NCBI GenBank assembly: GCA_030490835.1
Contig: CM059973.1
Location: 88,495,641 to 88,559,640, forward strand
Length of the DNA: 64,000 nucleotides
From: Annona cherimola
Taxonomy: Eukaryota; Streptophyta; Magnoliopsida; Magnoliales; Annonaceae
Direction of reading: 5' to 3'
Position numbers and translations under genes: made by a program
The notes under the pieces: model-generated
Told to the model about the DNA's origin: nothing
Seen by the model: the letters and a program-made list of their open reading frames with translations, nothing else
Database searches by the model: none
Shown here: positions 38,939 to 51,080 of the stretch, piece by piece
How the letters are laid out: the number at the start of each line of letters is the position of its first letter
Numbering within the stretch: the first letter of the stretch is position 1

Positions 38939-41900
38939 TCATGATTGACTGAGCACTTGGCCGCTATGAAATTGATATGACTGAGGAAACCATCTCAACA
39001 ATAAATAATGCTTGAGCTTTATAATCAGAAAGAAAAGGGTATAGCTTGGAACGAGCAACATTCCCAGTATTAAGTACCTGAACATTCAAAGTCATGTCTG
39101 TTATCTTAAACTGCACAAATATTATTACATATTGTTACTCATATAATGGGGCCACAAAGATGCTATTGTTAAATTTTGCATCCAAGAACCGTATGAGTGG
39201 TAAAACATTAGTGAATTTTCAGTATGATTCAAGATTAATGTCTGCTAAGGGAGGACATGTATGGGTGCTCAGATAGGTTTTAAATCTGCTACTTTGGGTG
39301 AAAGCTGAATCACTCTGACAAGTTAAACGATTTGTTTTTTCTGGTGTTCGATGCTTACTTAACATGTTATCAATCTAAAACAGCAATAACTGACCCATGT
39401 GAATGGCTATCTATGCAGGAGTGACAACTGCTATGGAGTTGGCAAATAGAGACATTGGTTAAAAAATAGTGGTTCTTACCGATCCCTGTGTGTTAAAGAG
39501 CTTACTGAGGGTGTGTTTGGTTGGAGGTAAAAATTTTTGATGAAAACTTTTCAGATAGAAGTTGTCAAGTTGATAGAAAATGATGTGATATGATAGGGAT
39601 AATAATGAGGTGTAAAGAGAATAAAGTTAAAATAGATAGGGTAGTTGTATGAGTATTTGTGTGGAAATGATTGAAAAGTAGGGTTGTTTATATAGGAAAA
39701 TGTGAAAAAATAATTAAAAAATAATGTAGTTATGGAGAGTGAAAAGTTTTTTATTGAAAAATTTTCATTGATATGTTTTGTGTGTAACCAAACACACCTG
39801 ATTAACGAATCTTATGCAAAACCCTGCAACATTCGCCTATTGTATATCGACTGAAATGCATTTTGAAGATAATTCACCATGTGTAACTTACCTTACTGGG
39901 GCAACCGAAGGTGACAAGTCCAGAAAATAGTACGGCCACCTACAATATTGTTAGCTGACATTAAAAAGAGATTGATGACCATCTTCCTTTAGGAATGAAA
40001 TTCTTAAACAGAAACGGGAACATTTTCAAAAATATAGACAAGAGGAGGGGGATCAAGTCAAATCTGTTTACCGTAATGAGAAACATGCATGGATAATCCA
40101 TTGGAGGATGATGTATACTGCTGTCAAAAGTACAAAGTAGGAGATGCGGAAAAATGGGAACCACTGAGACGATGGATTGAAAATCGTCAATTGAAATCCC
40201 ATGAGGACGAGATTGATCAGCACTGCAATAACCTTGCCAAAGGAAAGAACACAACTTACCACGCTGTTCATTGCAGCATCGATCAGGAGAAATATTACAT
40301 TCAGTGAATGTGGAACTGACTCTCCCTGCCACCACATGAAGTAAGAACAGGAAAAGAAAATGTAACTCAGATCTTGCTACTCCGATTTTTCTTCTTTTTC
40401 TTTTTCTTTTTCTTTTTTTTAAAGAAAGAACGCAAAATAACGTGAACGAAAATTATATCCACACACCCTTGTGACAAGAATAGTACATCGTTTAATTCAT
40501 CATTATTATAAGCTGTTTTACAGCGATGTGAATTCATGCATAGCTGAAAAATTGGCTAGCTTAAACAGGCGTCAAAGCGATGGTTTTGATGTAATAACTG
40601 GTTACTTGGGATCAAAGTCAAAGTGAAGAGAAACATCAAGTCATCAAGAAGATGACATGCAAACCCTCCCATATGGCTGTGCTCATGCATTGAAGAACAC
40701 ATGTAACTGCCCCAATAAAATGGCAAAAAATCTATAACAGAGTTATGCATGCTACTCAAAAACACGCAGGAATAAAAGTGAATTGCAACTTGATAGTACT
40801 ATAGTAGGTTGTATTGAGGCTGCCTACAAGTTTGCGAGTGTTGAAATCTGCTTATACACTAATAATGCGATGCAGTGTCACACTATCCACAGAACGTAGA
40901 ATGCTTACAAGAGTTTCCCAAAAGCCGATGTCAAGTTGGGTTGGATAAATGAACAGCCAGTAGATGATATCAGTGAACATTGCAGCACCTGCACTAGTCT
41001 GTCTTACAAGAAACAAACAGTTCAAGAGCATAAAATTAGTGACATGGAAATGAGATGGCCAAGACCTCTTGGCAGACAATAGTATCAAAAAGAAAGTGTC
41101 ATTAAAAAAAAAATTATGAAATGCTGTGAATAAAGTATTCGTGTCATGCGTTAATGCCATAGAATTATATTTTCCAATTTCCGTAATTAAGAATAAACAG
41201 CTGAAATTTTTTGGCACGCCACTTGTTATATGTGCAAGGCAAGCTTGAAATTCATATTGTAGTCTGTAACATTGATTCCATTGGCATGGCATGACGCCCT
41301 TTAACTCTGAGGGAAAGGATATTGCTGCCTACGATTAGTATAGTATCCAACTTGTTCACTTTCATTTACTAGGTGGCTGGGCATCTCAACAGGATTTGGT
41401 TCTACAAGTCCATCCACATTGCCTCACCATGGAAGTCACTGTTATTCTGCTAGACTGAAAGTTTACACTTTTCCTCATTCCAGATTAAGACTCATGCTAA
41501 TGTCAATGATGGTTGACACAGACCATAAAGCCATGAATAGCCCATAAGTCATGAGCGGTTGTCTGCACTAGCAACCACCTTGGACTACATTACCTGGTGG
41601 GACTTGTCCCCAGCAGTTTGGGTTTGTTTAGAGTTTTGATAGAACATGGGAGCCATTTATCCTATGAGTTGGACTTACATTTACCATGGTCTATGTTGCC
41701 TCATATGCCAACCACCCAATATTTCACTATTTTTCTCAGAGAACAAAGACACCACTAGATGAAATCTCTATAAAACATTGTTGTCAGCTGTCACTCATCA
41801 CGGAGAATGAATTACCTGGTAAATGATCTGGAAGGTATAGCCCCAAATATCGGCCAGTTTACGGACATTGTGCACTCTGGCATTACTTTCAGCCGCACTT

Positions 41901-43856
41901 GAGCCATCTCTGTTTTCTTCTTGTGAAGGGGTCACAATAGAGCCTCCCTCTTCCTCTGCCTTCATAGAATCAACCATAACACTGTTGTGTGTATTCATAA
42001 ATTGGTAGCATCCGTTAATGGAGAGCATAGAACCAAGCTGCAAAGGGAGTTCATACTGTGATCAAATTTATCAGAAACAACTAAAGTTCATATCATTAAC
42101 GGAGAGCATAGAACCAAGCTGCAAATGGGAGTTCATACTATGATCAAATTTGTCAGAAACAACTAAAATTCATATCTCCATATAACTAGAAGCATCTAAT
42201 CTTCACCAATAAAAAAAGAAAAAAGAAGCATCTAATCTTCCACCGGTTGCAAGTGAAAAGTACATGGCATCACATACACGGATGCTACTTTGTGGATTTT
42301 AATTGATTTCATATCTGCGCATGGACTGTTGCATAATAGAGGGTTGCCTTATGCATGAGTTGTAGCTCGAGCGCACCCAGTGGCGCCCCACACCAGTCCC
42401 TCCATGGTGGCCAAGCTACTTAATCACAACCACCCTAGAACTGCGTATGTTGGGGAACAAGGGTCCATTTACGTCAAAGTTGTGGCCAAAGAGACAACGA
42501 TAATCGCGTAATAATAATATCCATTCACGCGCATCATCTATCTACCCAACATCTCACAAGCCATCCAATTAGATAAATCATGACTTATAAAAATATGACT
42601 GTTCAACTCCTTTACTGAACTTCTGTACTTGGTCTCAATAGTCTGAACTACATCCAACACTTTACAATCCTTCTAAATCAATCGCCACGAATCATTCATA
42701 TGGAATGTGACATATCCATATCATTCACCACTTCACTTCAAGCCAAACGCCAAAAGTCACCTACTCAGTTCAATTTTTCACTTAAAGCATTTCTAAGATA
42801 ATTCTATTTGCTAGTTCTATTCCAACTATATCCAACGCCTAAACTAACATCACACACATTCTTATACATTCAATAATAATGTTGAGTCATCCATATAGGT
42901 AATATGTATACATTTGCTCAAAATCACTACTTAAACTGTGTCCTCAAATTTCACAATTAAGGCCAAAGTTACATATATGTGCAATCAATGCAAACTCACA
43001 CCATCTACTAGTCCAATCACACACAAAAGAAATATGCTCACATCAATCTTAGGCCTCGAGATACATGAATAGGCAGTTTCATTCAACACATGCAAATCAA
43101 GTACAAAGCCTCTACGGCTAACCACATGATACTCATTGTGATACATACAAAACAACGTGGGAGTTTACAATCTACTCATATGAGAAGGCTGGAAAGGTTA
43201 TTAGTCAATCCAATGAAGCTATAAACGCACAAAGACATTTGAAAGAAACTCCTTAAAGTCACAGAACATACCCCAAAGTAGATAGTGACAATGATCAACG
43301 TCCACCTGCCAACATTCCCTACATTAGTCATGTTATCCTTGGATAGGAACTCACCCTTTCAATTCCTTTTTCAAGACTCAACCTCTAGAGTATCTTGCTA
43401 CTTACACAGAACAGTAGTTTTTTTTTTTTTTTTTTGTTGTTGTTGAACGCTACAGAGAACAATAGTCAAGAAAGCTAACAATATGGAACCTTTAGGAAGC
43501 TAAGACCCAGCACATGAAGAGTGAAGAAGTACAACTTACTCAGTATAGAAGTAGAATACTGTGGCACCTAGACAAAGGCTGATAATGAACATTGCCCAGA
43601 ATATAGAAAACGCAAAAATGCGGAAAGCTAGTAGCCAAACGGGATGTATCTGTTTCAGACAAGGCCTCCATGATGCATCAGCGTAGACAGTACAAGCTTT
43701 TTCCCGTTGTATCTCTTGATTGTGCCTTGCGGAAGCTGGTTTTTCATATCTCCATATCAATAGCAATGAAGCCAACATTACCAACAACACAAGTATTTCA
43801 CACGTAAAAGCTCTCCAATTCAACCAATACTGCAAGGTGTTTGTATCATCAGCCAT
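38939..43856 (-). CDS. multi-pass membrane protein (plant MNJ7-17-like, related to Rolling-stone-type proteins)
   Basis: Eight exons on minus: 43540-43856, 43272-43305 (34 bases), 41816-42037, 40909-40998, 40260-40325, 40072-40163, 39892-39939 and 38939-39077. Phases agree throughout, giving 335 residues. There are about seven hydrophobic segments, including residues 16-37 and 72-95, and a hydrophilic Glu/Ser-rich loop in exon 3. Family marks are a WRP near residue 63, TSAGAAMFTD, FRISYF, QWIIHAC, W-P-Y-x-F-L-D-L and a final IIKLKH followed by RWFPQSYQ. Arabidopsis relatives (for example At1g70505, At5g62960) have no settled function, so none is assigned. The start of exon 5 could shift by a few codons. 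A MITE (39509-39798) sits in intron 7. An 81-bp duplication copies the exon 3 acceptor in intron 2. A paralogue's last exon lies at 63,585. Confidence 0.9.
39509..39798 (+). mobile_element. MITE family A, copy 3 (inside an intron)
   Basis: It runs from GGGTGTGTTTGGTTGG to AACCAAACACACC, with TGA repeated on both flanks (39506-39508, 39799-39801). The element lies wholly in intron 7 (39078-39891) of the membrane-protein gene, antisense to its transcript, and accounts for over a third of that intron. Confidence 0.88.
42015..42177. repeat. tandem duplication (2 x ~81 bp) copying the exon 3 splice acceptor
   Basis: 42015-42095 and 42096-42177 are near-identical, both holding GGAGAGCATAGAACCAAGCT and GAAACAACTAAA. 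On the minus strand the real acceptor (TTTGCAG before 42037) is repeated at 42118, with the same downstream CTTGGTTCTATGCTCTCC. Use of the outer copy would add 81 bases in frame but bring a TGA within 16 codons. Confidence 0.85.
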
Positions 43857-44473
43857 GATTCACTCTCAACTGGTTAAAAGAAATGCTCTGAAGAACCTGA
43901 AATTCAAGTCATGAAGAATCATTATTTTGCCCCCACTAAAGAACTTGGTTAATACTGGGGAAAAATGACTATTTAATCCCCAACAAGTTTAAAACAGAAA
44001 CAGAAACAGAACACTGCTCAATCCAAGAAACTATGCGAGAGGACCAAGTCATGAACATTGAATTAAATTAAACACCCCCTAGAAATGAAGAAAGTGAATT
44101 GAAAGCATAAAATCATCATCGGCTAACAAATTAACTCACCCAGGCCTTCCCAAAAATATGAAAAGGATAACAAACAAAATTCAAAAGATTAGGAGAACAA
44201 AACTTCAACAAGCCAACTGAAAAACCAACTGTTTAATCTAAGGACAATACACCAACATCCCCTCGTTGAAAATTCCACGATGGAGTTTTAAACAAGGCAA
44301 GGGGTGAAACAAATTACACTTACAAATGGTAACAACTGTTGCCAGAATGAAGATGTCATACCTGGTTGTTTGGCCTGTAAAAACCAGAATGCTTTGAAAG
44401 CGAGAGAAGAATCTCTTTCTCTGTATGGATCGGTTCTTTGCTTTAAGCAAAACAGAACGCTGAAAGTGAGAGG

Positions 44474-44474
<1 letters not shown>

Positions 44475-44504
<30 letters not shown>
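44475..44504. repeat. (TC)n / (GA)n tract upstream of the membrane-protein gene
   Basis: About 15 dinucleotide units lie roughly 620 bases upstream of the start codon. They read GAGAGA on the gene's own strand. Such tracts often lie in plant leaders or core promoters and can bind GAGA-type factors, so this may mark the promoter or leader. Confidence 0.6.
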
Positions 44505-44506
<2 letters not shown>

Positions 44507-44594
44507 AAAAGCATTTGAGACAGACAAGAAAAACTGCGCAAAAGGATACATGCAGCGGACGTGTAACCGAGACAACACGTATGAAGGGGCTGCA

Positions 44595-44909
44595 GTTGTA
44601 TGCACCTGGGTGCATTGAGTCATATAACCATTTTTTTTATTCTTTTTTGAAATTTTTTTTACACAATGGTTAATATAAGTATATTTAACATATGTATAAA
44701 TTTTTATCAATTTTGGAATTTTTTAGATATTTTTTTTTAGATTTTTAAAATCGGTAGATTTTAAAAGATCTAAAAAAAAAATCTAAAAATCTCCAAAAAT
44801 GGTAAAAATTGATACATATGTTAAATACACATAGATTAACAGCTTCATGAAAAAAATTTCAAAAAAAATTAAAAAAAATAAGTATAGTACATCCGGTGCA
44901 TACGATTGA
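44595..44909. mobile_element. foldback MITE (ATGCACC family), copy 3
   Basis: Left end GTTGTATGCACCTGGGTGCA; right end CATCCGGTGCATACGATTG. The arms TAAGTATATTTAACATATG and CATATGTTAAATACACATAG mirror each other. It lies directly upstream of the GA tract of the membrane-protein gene, so it may abut that gene's promoter. Confidence 0.65.
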
Positions 44910-45134
44910 ACCCCGTGTGAAGACCTGAAGTTTCAATAATTACATGGAACACGTACTCAAAGACGTCTATACACCCGGTCGTGAGTCGTGACTACGCACA
45001 AACAACTACGACTGGAAAATTTTCTGATACTTACCTTGACAGTAGAGAAAAGCAAGCGAACGGAATGGAATCTACCTTCAAGACCTGTGTATTTAAAAAA
45101 AGGTGGTGAGACACCACAAGATTCGGATCAATGT

Positions 45135-45167
<33 letters not shown>

Positions 45168-46241
45168 CAGTTGGGAAGGATTAAGGAGCTTGAATGGGAT
45201 GGAGAAATCAGAGGAGACTATAATAAGGTGTACTGCGAATGGAAAAAATTGTATTAAAAAGGTAAAAGATCGTATTGACAATTGAAAAAATGGCATCTTA
45301 ATGATAAATCTTTATCTTGCATTCCTTGGAATACTCTTTGACTCCGTTGGTACCCAAAATTTAAAGCCGACACTCATTTCCAAGTCTTTAGCAAAATTTT
45401 ATTGCAGCAGATTCACCTGTGAAATAAATGACAAACAACTAGAATCATTAATAAGAGATGATGATTCTTTAAAGATTGCAGCCAGCAGCGGACCTTTGAT
45501 GAGGAAGTACAAATCTCACATGAAGAGTGCATAAATATTATTTGAGGGAGCAACCATATAAAAGTGAATTATAATTTTAAATGTTTTTTAAAAATTTTAA
45601 GAAAGCTATTTGAATTTTTTAAAATTAAGGGTGGGTAATTGCCCCCCCTCACCTCAATATGGCTTCCCCGTTGACCACAACTAATGACCATTGGATACGA
45701 TCAGGAGGATTGCTTTTCCTTTCCATATATTTTCCCAGAATGCATTATGTTCGTGGCTCATGATATTTAAGAAAGTATCAAGCTCTCATTCCAACACCTC
45801 ACTTAAGCCAATAACCTCTTTCCAATGTTGACATGCATTTTCTGTACACGTAATGTCATTCTCATTTGCAGTACATTTGGACTGCCATGTACCCAACTTT
45901 TAAGATTACATGTCAGACCAATCCAAAATTTTATTTTATTTTTTTTGCAATTTTTAATAAAAAAATATTAATGTAGGTATATCTAATCTATAAAATAAAA
46001 TTTACCAAGTTTTGGACTTTTAAGCTCAGAAGCATTTTAGTCATTTTAAATTGTGACCAGATGCAAATAATCACGTGCCATTTTAAAATAAAGCAAGTTT
46101 CTGCTTGCAACTTAGATCAGCTGGTCATCTACTAGTCTATTACTCTTTAACTGACCAACACTAACGATAGACTTAGCCTAAGAAGAAAGCATGAAGCAAA
46201 CATAGTTTCCAGCGGCACCAGAGTTCTCATGTATTTAGTTT
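44910..46241. other. intergenic, no gene recognised
   Basis: A 29-base A run lies at 45,139-45,167. Open frames at 45,301-45,534 (plus) and 45,093-45,296 (minus) have no recognised similarity and no splice partners. Confidence 0.35.
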
Positions 46242-46520
46242 GGGTGTATTTGACAATTGATTGAAAATGTCAAATTAAAATTTTTCAATCTAAAACTTTT
46301 CACTCTCTACAAATATTATATTTTTAATTATTTTTTCACATTTTCCTATACAATCATCCTATTTTTCAATTATTTCAACACAACTATCAACACAACTAAC
46401 CTATTTCTTTTAACTTTATCTTCTTTACTACTCATCAGTACCCATATCATATCACATCATTTGACAACTTTTATACTCCAAAACTTTTCATCACAAGTTT
46501 TATTCATTATCAAACACACC
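46242..46520 (-). mobile_element. MITE family A, copy 4
   Basis: It starts GGGTGTATTTGACAATTG and ends ATCAAACACACC, in the same orientation as the 29.2-kb copy. The flanking triplets are TTT and TTA, so the duplication has decayed or the ends are off by a base. The body carries the shared CACATCATTTGACAAC and AAAACTTTTCATCA words. Confidence 0.7.
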
Positions 46521-47340
46521 TTATATGCTAAAACTTATCAAATTTGAATTTATATTTTTATAATTTCAAAAAATAACTTTTTCCAACCCATTTACGTTAA
46601 GTAGACGTTTAAAGAGATTACATGCTAACATGTTAATTTAACTAGAAGCAATGCAGAAATTTTAAGGAGATTTTTCAAATGTTCTACTTCCTGTACAGGT
46701 GAGATTTAACGCGATGTTAATTAGGTCCGAACGTCGTTGCATGGTCGGGTCTGATCGGCGGTTGGGTGGTCGCCGGCCACTGCTCGTACATTGGGAGCCC
46801 GGCTGCGGTGTTTTCGCGCTCTGGCAGTGCACTAACACCCGTACATGGGCAGGTCCATTTTTTTGGAAAATTTGAACCAATCACTTAACTTGCTGGCTCG
46901 AGAGGTATGGAAAATTATGATAGAAGTCAACCCTTCTTCTGAAGAAAATTGGGCTGAAATTTCCATGGATAAACTTAGGTTTAGATATCAGTGAGTGAGT
47001 CGGAAGTTTTCCCAACTATCCCATGCACGTCGATGATGATGGGCTTGGGTTTCGGCACCCCCAAAAAAAAAAAAAGCTGATCTCGTAATCATTGTTCTTC
47101 TTTTATCTCATTACCCATCTTACAAATTTTATCACGAAAACAAAAGAAGAGGATCCTTATGTGTATCATATATTCAGAAGCAGAGCGAGCCAGAGGCAAA
47201 CAAAGCAGCAAAAAGAAGGCAGGCCCCAGTTTCGGCGGCAGCAGCAGCAGCAGCAGGAGGAGGTACCAGTCCTCTCCTCCCCTTGTCTCTCTGTCTGTAT
47301 TTTATTATTTTCTTGCTGCGGCACCACCAGCATCTCCTCA
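46521..47340. other. intergenic; 3' flank of the PMEI gene
   Basis: A GC-rich patch at 46,720-46,860 (GGCGGTTGGGTGGTCGCCGG) is unexplained. A (GCA)n run lies at 47,236-47,256. No other gene was seen. The polyadenylation region of the minus-strand inhibitor gene lies here. Confidence 0.35.
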
Positions 47341-47931
47341 CTATTTATCCATTTCAGCTAATGCCAGGCTATTGCTCACAAGCTTATTCAACAGAGCATT
47401 GGTGGCCTGCAACGGAGCCCATCCCCCGGGCGTCTCCGCAAACGCATCACTGCACGCTATGTAGTCCGACACCGCCGTCGACAGGTTGATGTTCAACTGC
47501 GTCTTGTCCTTGAGGTCGTACTTGACGGACATCACCAGGTTGTGCACCGCGTCTCTGTATGTTTGGCCACACCAATTCAGGTTCGCCTTCCTCATCCCGT
47601 CTTTGGCCTCAGGAGCACTCGCCAGGAGCTTCTTCGCCGTCGCATCCGCCTGCTTCGTCTTTATGATCGCGCTTATAATGGATCGCCTGGTCATGGCGGC
47701 GACGGTGACGCGCCGCCACTTGGCAGGTATGGCGTAGGTCTCGCAGAGGGATGGGTGGTCGGTGCGCTGGCATATGGCCAATGCCTGTGTGTTTGGGCTG
47801 GGGCTCGGGCTCCACTGGCCGGTGCCAGCTGCCTCCGCCACAACGTTGGCGGTGGAGAGGAGCATCACCGCCACCACAAACACTAACGACGATGCAGAAA
47901 GTAGTAGCGTCGAGGATCGATGGCCGGCCAT
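47341..47931 (-). CDS. plant invertase/pectin methylesterase inhibitor (PMEI) family protein
   Basis: This is an intact single-exon frame of 196 residues. Residues 1-33 form a signal peptide (hydrophobic stretch 9-30), followed by a short Ser-Pro linker, so the product is secreted to the wall. Four cysteines at 54, 63, 121 and 160 match the family's two disulfides. C54 and C63 close the N-terminal hairpin, and C121-x-x-x-Y-x-D-A-V is the family's core helix motif. A four-helix bundle is expected for the rest. Relatives block pectin methylesterase or acid invertase by 1:1 binding. Sequence alone does not decide which, though the length and hairpin are closer to PMEI-type 'pectinesterase inhibitor' proteins. 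The coding bases are GC-rich against AT-rich flanks. It is unrelated in function to its neighbours. Confidence 0.9.
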   Translation of the reverse strand: MAGHRSSTLLLSASSLVFVVAVMLLSTANVVAEAAGTGQWSPSPSPNTQALAICQRTDHPSLCETYAIPAKWRRVTVAAMTRRSIISAIIKTKQADATAKKLLASAPEAKDGMRKANLNWCGQTYRDAVHNLVMSVKYDLKDKTQLNINLSTAVSDYIACSDAFAETPGGWAPLQATNALLNKLVSNSLALAEMDK

Positions 47932-48823
47932 GGGTGCCGTCTCTCCCTTTGCTTCTGCTCACACGGGAAGGTAAGGCTTTTCCCTTGATTTTCTATTTGA
48001 TTTCCAGAACGATGGGAGGCCCCCTCCCCACTTTGTTCGCCTCTAGCAAAACGGTTTCCAGCCTTTTCAGGGCCGCACTCGTTTCTCGCAATCAGCTTTT
48101 CTCCTACACCCATTCATTGACGTGGGGTGATCTGTTAATTTGTTGGACCTGGAAAAGCAATCCCTCGATGAATCCCTTCGTGAGACTATGAGAGCAGGGG
48201 CTGTTGTCGCTAACGAAGCGTAATTCCAAATTTCCAATTACTTTTGAATCTTATACGAACTCCCAAGAAACAAGTTCCTTTTGGAACTATTTAGACAATA
48301 GTAACGTGATCATTTTTGGTTAGATAAAGAAACGAAACGAACCGCTAAAATATTTCGACATCATTAAATTGAAATCCGATTTTAAGTATGTGGCGCACTT
48401 CAAAGGAACCCGTGTTCTACCTAAAAAAAAAAAAAAAAACCATTTTCTCACAATTTTTTGGGAATCTCTCAGATGGGTTCCACTGTTAAAACTAAAATTA
48501 AACCATTTGCATTATTTAAAATCATTTATTTTTCATTAACATTAATTGAAATTGATATATAGATCAGATAATTTTGTTAGGGTAGTTTCATATATTTTCA
48601 AATGAGATTCATGCACCTATTTGATTTTGATAAAATTCGGATCCCTGGCCAAATAAATAATTTCAAAAACAATTAATGGAGTGAGTTTCTCATCCTTTTG
48701 CCTTAGCAGCTTATTTTTAGAGTACAATATAAACAGTATAGGAAAAAGTAGACTTTTCAAGCACAAGTTTCAATTTGTACTAACACAATTTGAATTCAGG
48801 CGAAACCTACCGGTTTCGATTAA
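47932..48823. other. 5' flank of the PMEI gene and intergenic DNA
   Basis: The first 250 bases stay fairly GC-rich and probably hold the leader and promoter of the inhibitor gene. No clear TATA box was picked. A run of A lies near 48,424. Nothing else was recognised. Confidence 0.35.
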
Positions 48824-49114
48824 GAGTGTGTTTGGTTAGAGGTAAAACTTTTGATGAAAAGTTTTGGAAGTAGAAGTTGTCAAATTGATAGAAAATGATG
48901 TGATATAATAAGGGTAATGATGATGAGTAAAGAGAATAAAGTTAAAATAGATAGGTTAGTTGTATGGATAGTTGTGTAGAAATGATTGAAAAGTAGGATA
49001 GTTTGAATAGAAAAATGTGAAAAAATAATTAAAAAATAGAGTAGTTATGGAGAGTGAAAAGTTTTGGGTTGAAAAATTTTAGTTGATATATTTTGGCCCC
49101 AAACAAACACACCC
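48824..49114 (+). mobile_element. MITE family A, copy 5
   Basis: It runs from GAGTGTGTTTGGTTAGAGG to CCAAACAAACACACCC. The flanking triplets TAA and TCA differ by one base. The body is nearly the same as the 18.3-kb copy over its whole length, which makes these two among the youngest copies. Confidence 0.8.
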
Positions 49115-49364
49115 TCAATGTATATATATATATTTCAAATCCTACTTCTTATGCAGGTGAAATTTGCTATATCTATTAATATATTGTTTCAAAGAGCGGT
49201 CATTAGAGGTGTCCATTTACAGGATGCCAAACTTGGTACAACCAAATAAGCTAGATATATAGACGTGGCAAGAGTGCCTGTCGTCATGAGTACAAACCGC
49301 CCATGAGTTGACTAGTATTCAGGAGTTTATTGTCTCTTTTATGTCTATCTAGGTGGAGTGTGTT

Positions 49365-50306
49365 TAAGGGTGCAATTTAGGCCAGGCTCAAGCCGAACCC
49401 AAATTGAAATAGGGTTAAAACTGCTCACTATAGAACCTTAGCTCAATTTTACAGGCTCAATCTGAACCCGAATTGAAAAGAATTTGAACCTAAATTGATC
49501 TAAACCCGAACCTGAATTATATATAACACATATATTTATACTTATTTTTTACTCTATGTAAATCTAATTCCATTCCCGTCATATATATTATGTTTATTTT
49601 ATATCGCATATAAATATTATTCCTCCTTAAGTTCAATTATATAATATAATATTTTTTATATTTTCTTTTAGGAAAAAGAGTTCAGTTTAGTGGTAGTTTC
49701 AAAACAAAAAAATAAAAACTATTTTTAGAACTTGAGATGATTTATTTAGTGTTTTAACTTAACTACTTATATAAGATGTTATCGTTTGGTCGTTTCAATA
49801 TGATATTAGTAGTTAGATGTTTATTCTACTTGAAATAAATTTGTTATAATTTATTTGACTTAATACTATGATTGTTAAATATTTTTATTATGATTGACAT
49901 TATAAGATTTTTCTTATAATTAGATATTAATGTTTATGTATATGTTTATGATATTAATATTAATTGCATAATAGGAAAATAATATATATTTTCATTTTCT
50001 AAAATAGGCTACTAGTCTGCTCTTTTTTTTTTTGAGAAATGACTATTAGTCTACTTAATATAAAGAGAATGTTTAAATGAAAATTTTCTTTTTTACATTC
50101 TTAAAAACTCTTGAATTTTTGCTTGAAAATAGAAAAATATCGATTTTGATTTTTTTAATAATAGATTTAAAGTCGAACATGTATAATATAAATAACAAAT
50201 ATGTAGAATAATTTCAACCCGAATTCTAGCCCGAAACTCAACCTTAGCCCAAATTTCAAAAATAGGGTTAGGGTTAGGGTCGAGGCGAATTCGAGTTGCA
50301 CCCCTA
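49365..50306 (+). mobile_element. hAT-like non-autonomous element, copy 2 (complete)
   Basis: The ends TAAGGGTGCAA and TTGCACCCCTA are inverted repeats. The flanks AGTGTGTT (49357-49364) and AATGTGTT (50307-50314) match at 7 of 8 bases. An 8-bp duplication with short ends of this kind fits the hAT superfamily. The interior is AT-rich with GAACCCGAA-type words near the left end and GGGTTAGGGTTAGGGT at about 50,264-50,280. No transposase frame is left. It is the reverse-oriented relative of the element at the window's left edge. Confidence 0.75.
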
Positions 50307-50570
50307 AATGTGTTGCACTCGGTGTGAATAAAAAGAGTTTATTATCATCTCCCATGTGGATTACTAGGCTTCTTTGTAGTATAAGATAAGATGTAATATT
50401 ATACAACTAATTTAGAAATAATATTAATAAAAATTGGTAGAAAAAGTTGTACTCACCTAGCAAACTTTTTGTTGACAATTTATTCAATAGATATACCAAC
50501 CCTTATATTTCAACTCAATACAAATAGAAAATTATACCCACAGAAATAAGTCGCAACTATAAAGAAATAT

Positions 50571-50933
50571 GGATTATGATTGAAATCAATGTGTTGTTTT
50601 GAACCATTAGTCATAACCAACAAACTAGATGTTTTCGTAATTTTAATATATTAATATCTAAATCACTTATTATACTTACATTAAAATGTTAAATTATAAT
50701 CCGAAAATTACTATGTTGGAGGTTTGGGTAATCGCGTTATAGTAAATATATCACCTTTAAAATTATTTAATAATTATAAAAATCTCTAACTAATATAATA
50801 TTATGCATTCCTGCTAAAATAACGGTAGCTTAGATGGATTGGATTTTGATTTAATCTTTGTAATAATGTAAAAAACGAAAGGTTGTTGGGTAAATTATGA
50901 TTCTAAATTAGTGGCTGTTTTGAATCATAACCG
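50571..50933. mobile_element. possible MITE with TTATGATT...AATCATAA ends
   Basis: The left end ATTATGATTGAAATCAATG, continuing to CATAACCAACAA, is roughly the reverse complement of the right end, which runs from TTGTTGGGTAAATTATGATT to TGAATCATAAC. Similar right-end sequence occurs at 30.45 and 54.6 kb. The target duplication was not resolved. Confidence 0.35.
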
Positions 50934-51080
50934 AAGAAATATTTCCTCAATATCTCAAAACCACGAAGTTGTTTCACTAGCGCTAGCTGTGACTGTGCTC
51001 GATAGACGTGTGCGTAACACAAGTGAAGCTGTGGTTGCGGGTCTACTTATCAGTGCAGTGAATCATCTTTTCTTGTACCC

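Noticed and set aside
47542..47886. Plus-strand frames over the PMEI gene
   Set aside because: They are shadows of a GC-rich real frame with signal peptide and four family cysteines on the minus strand.
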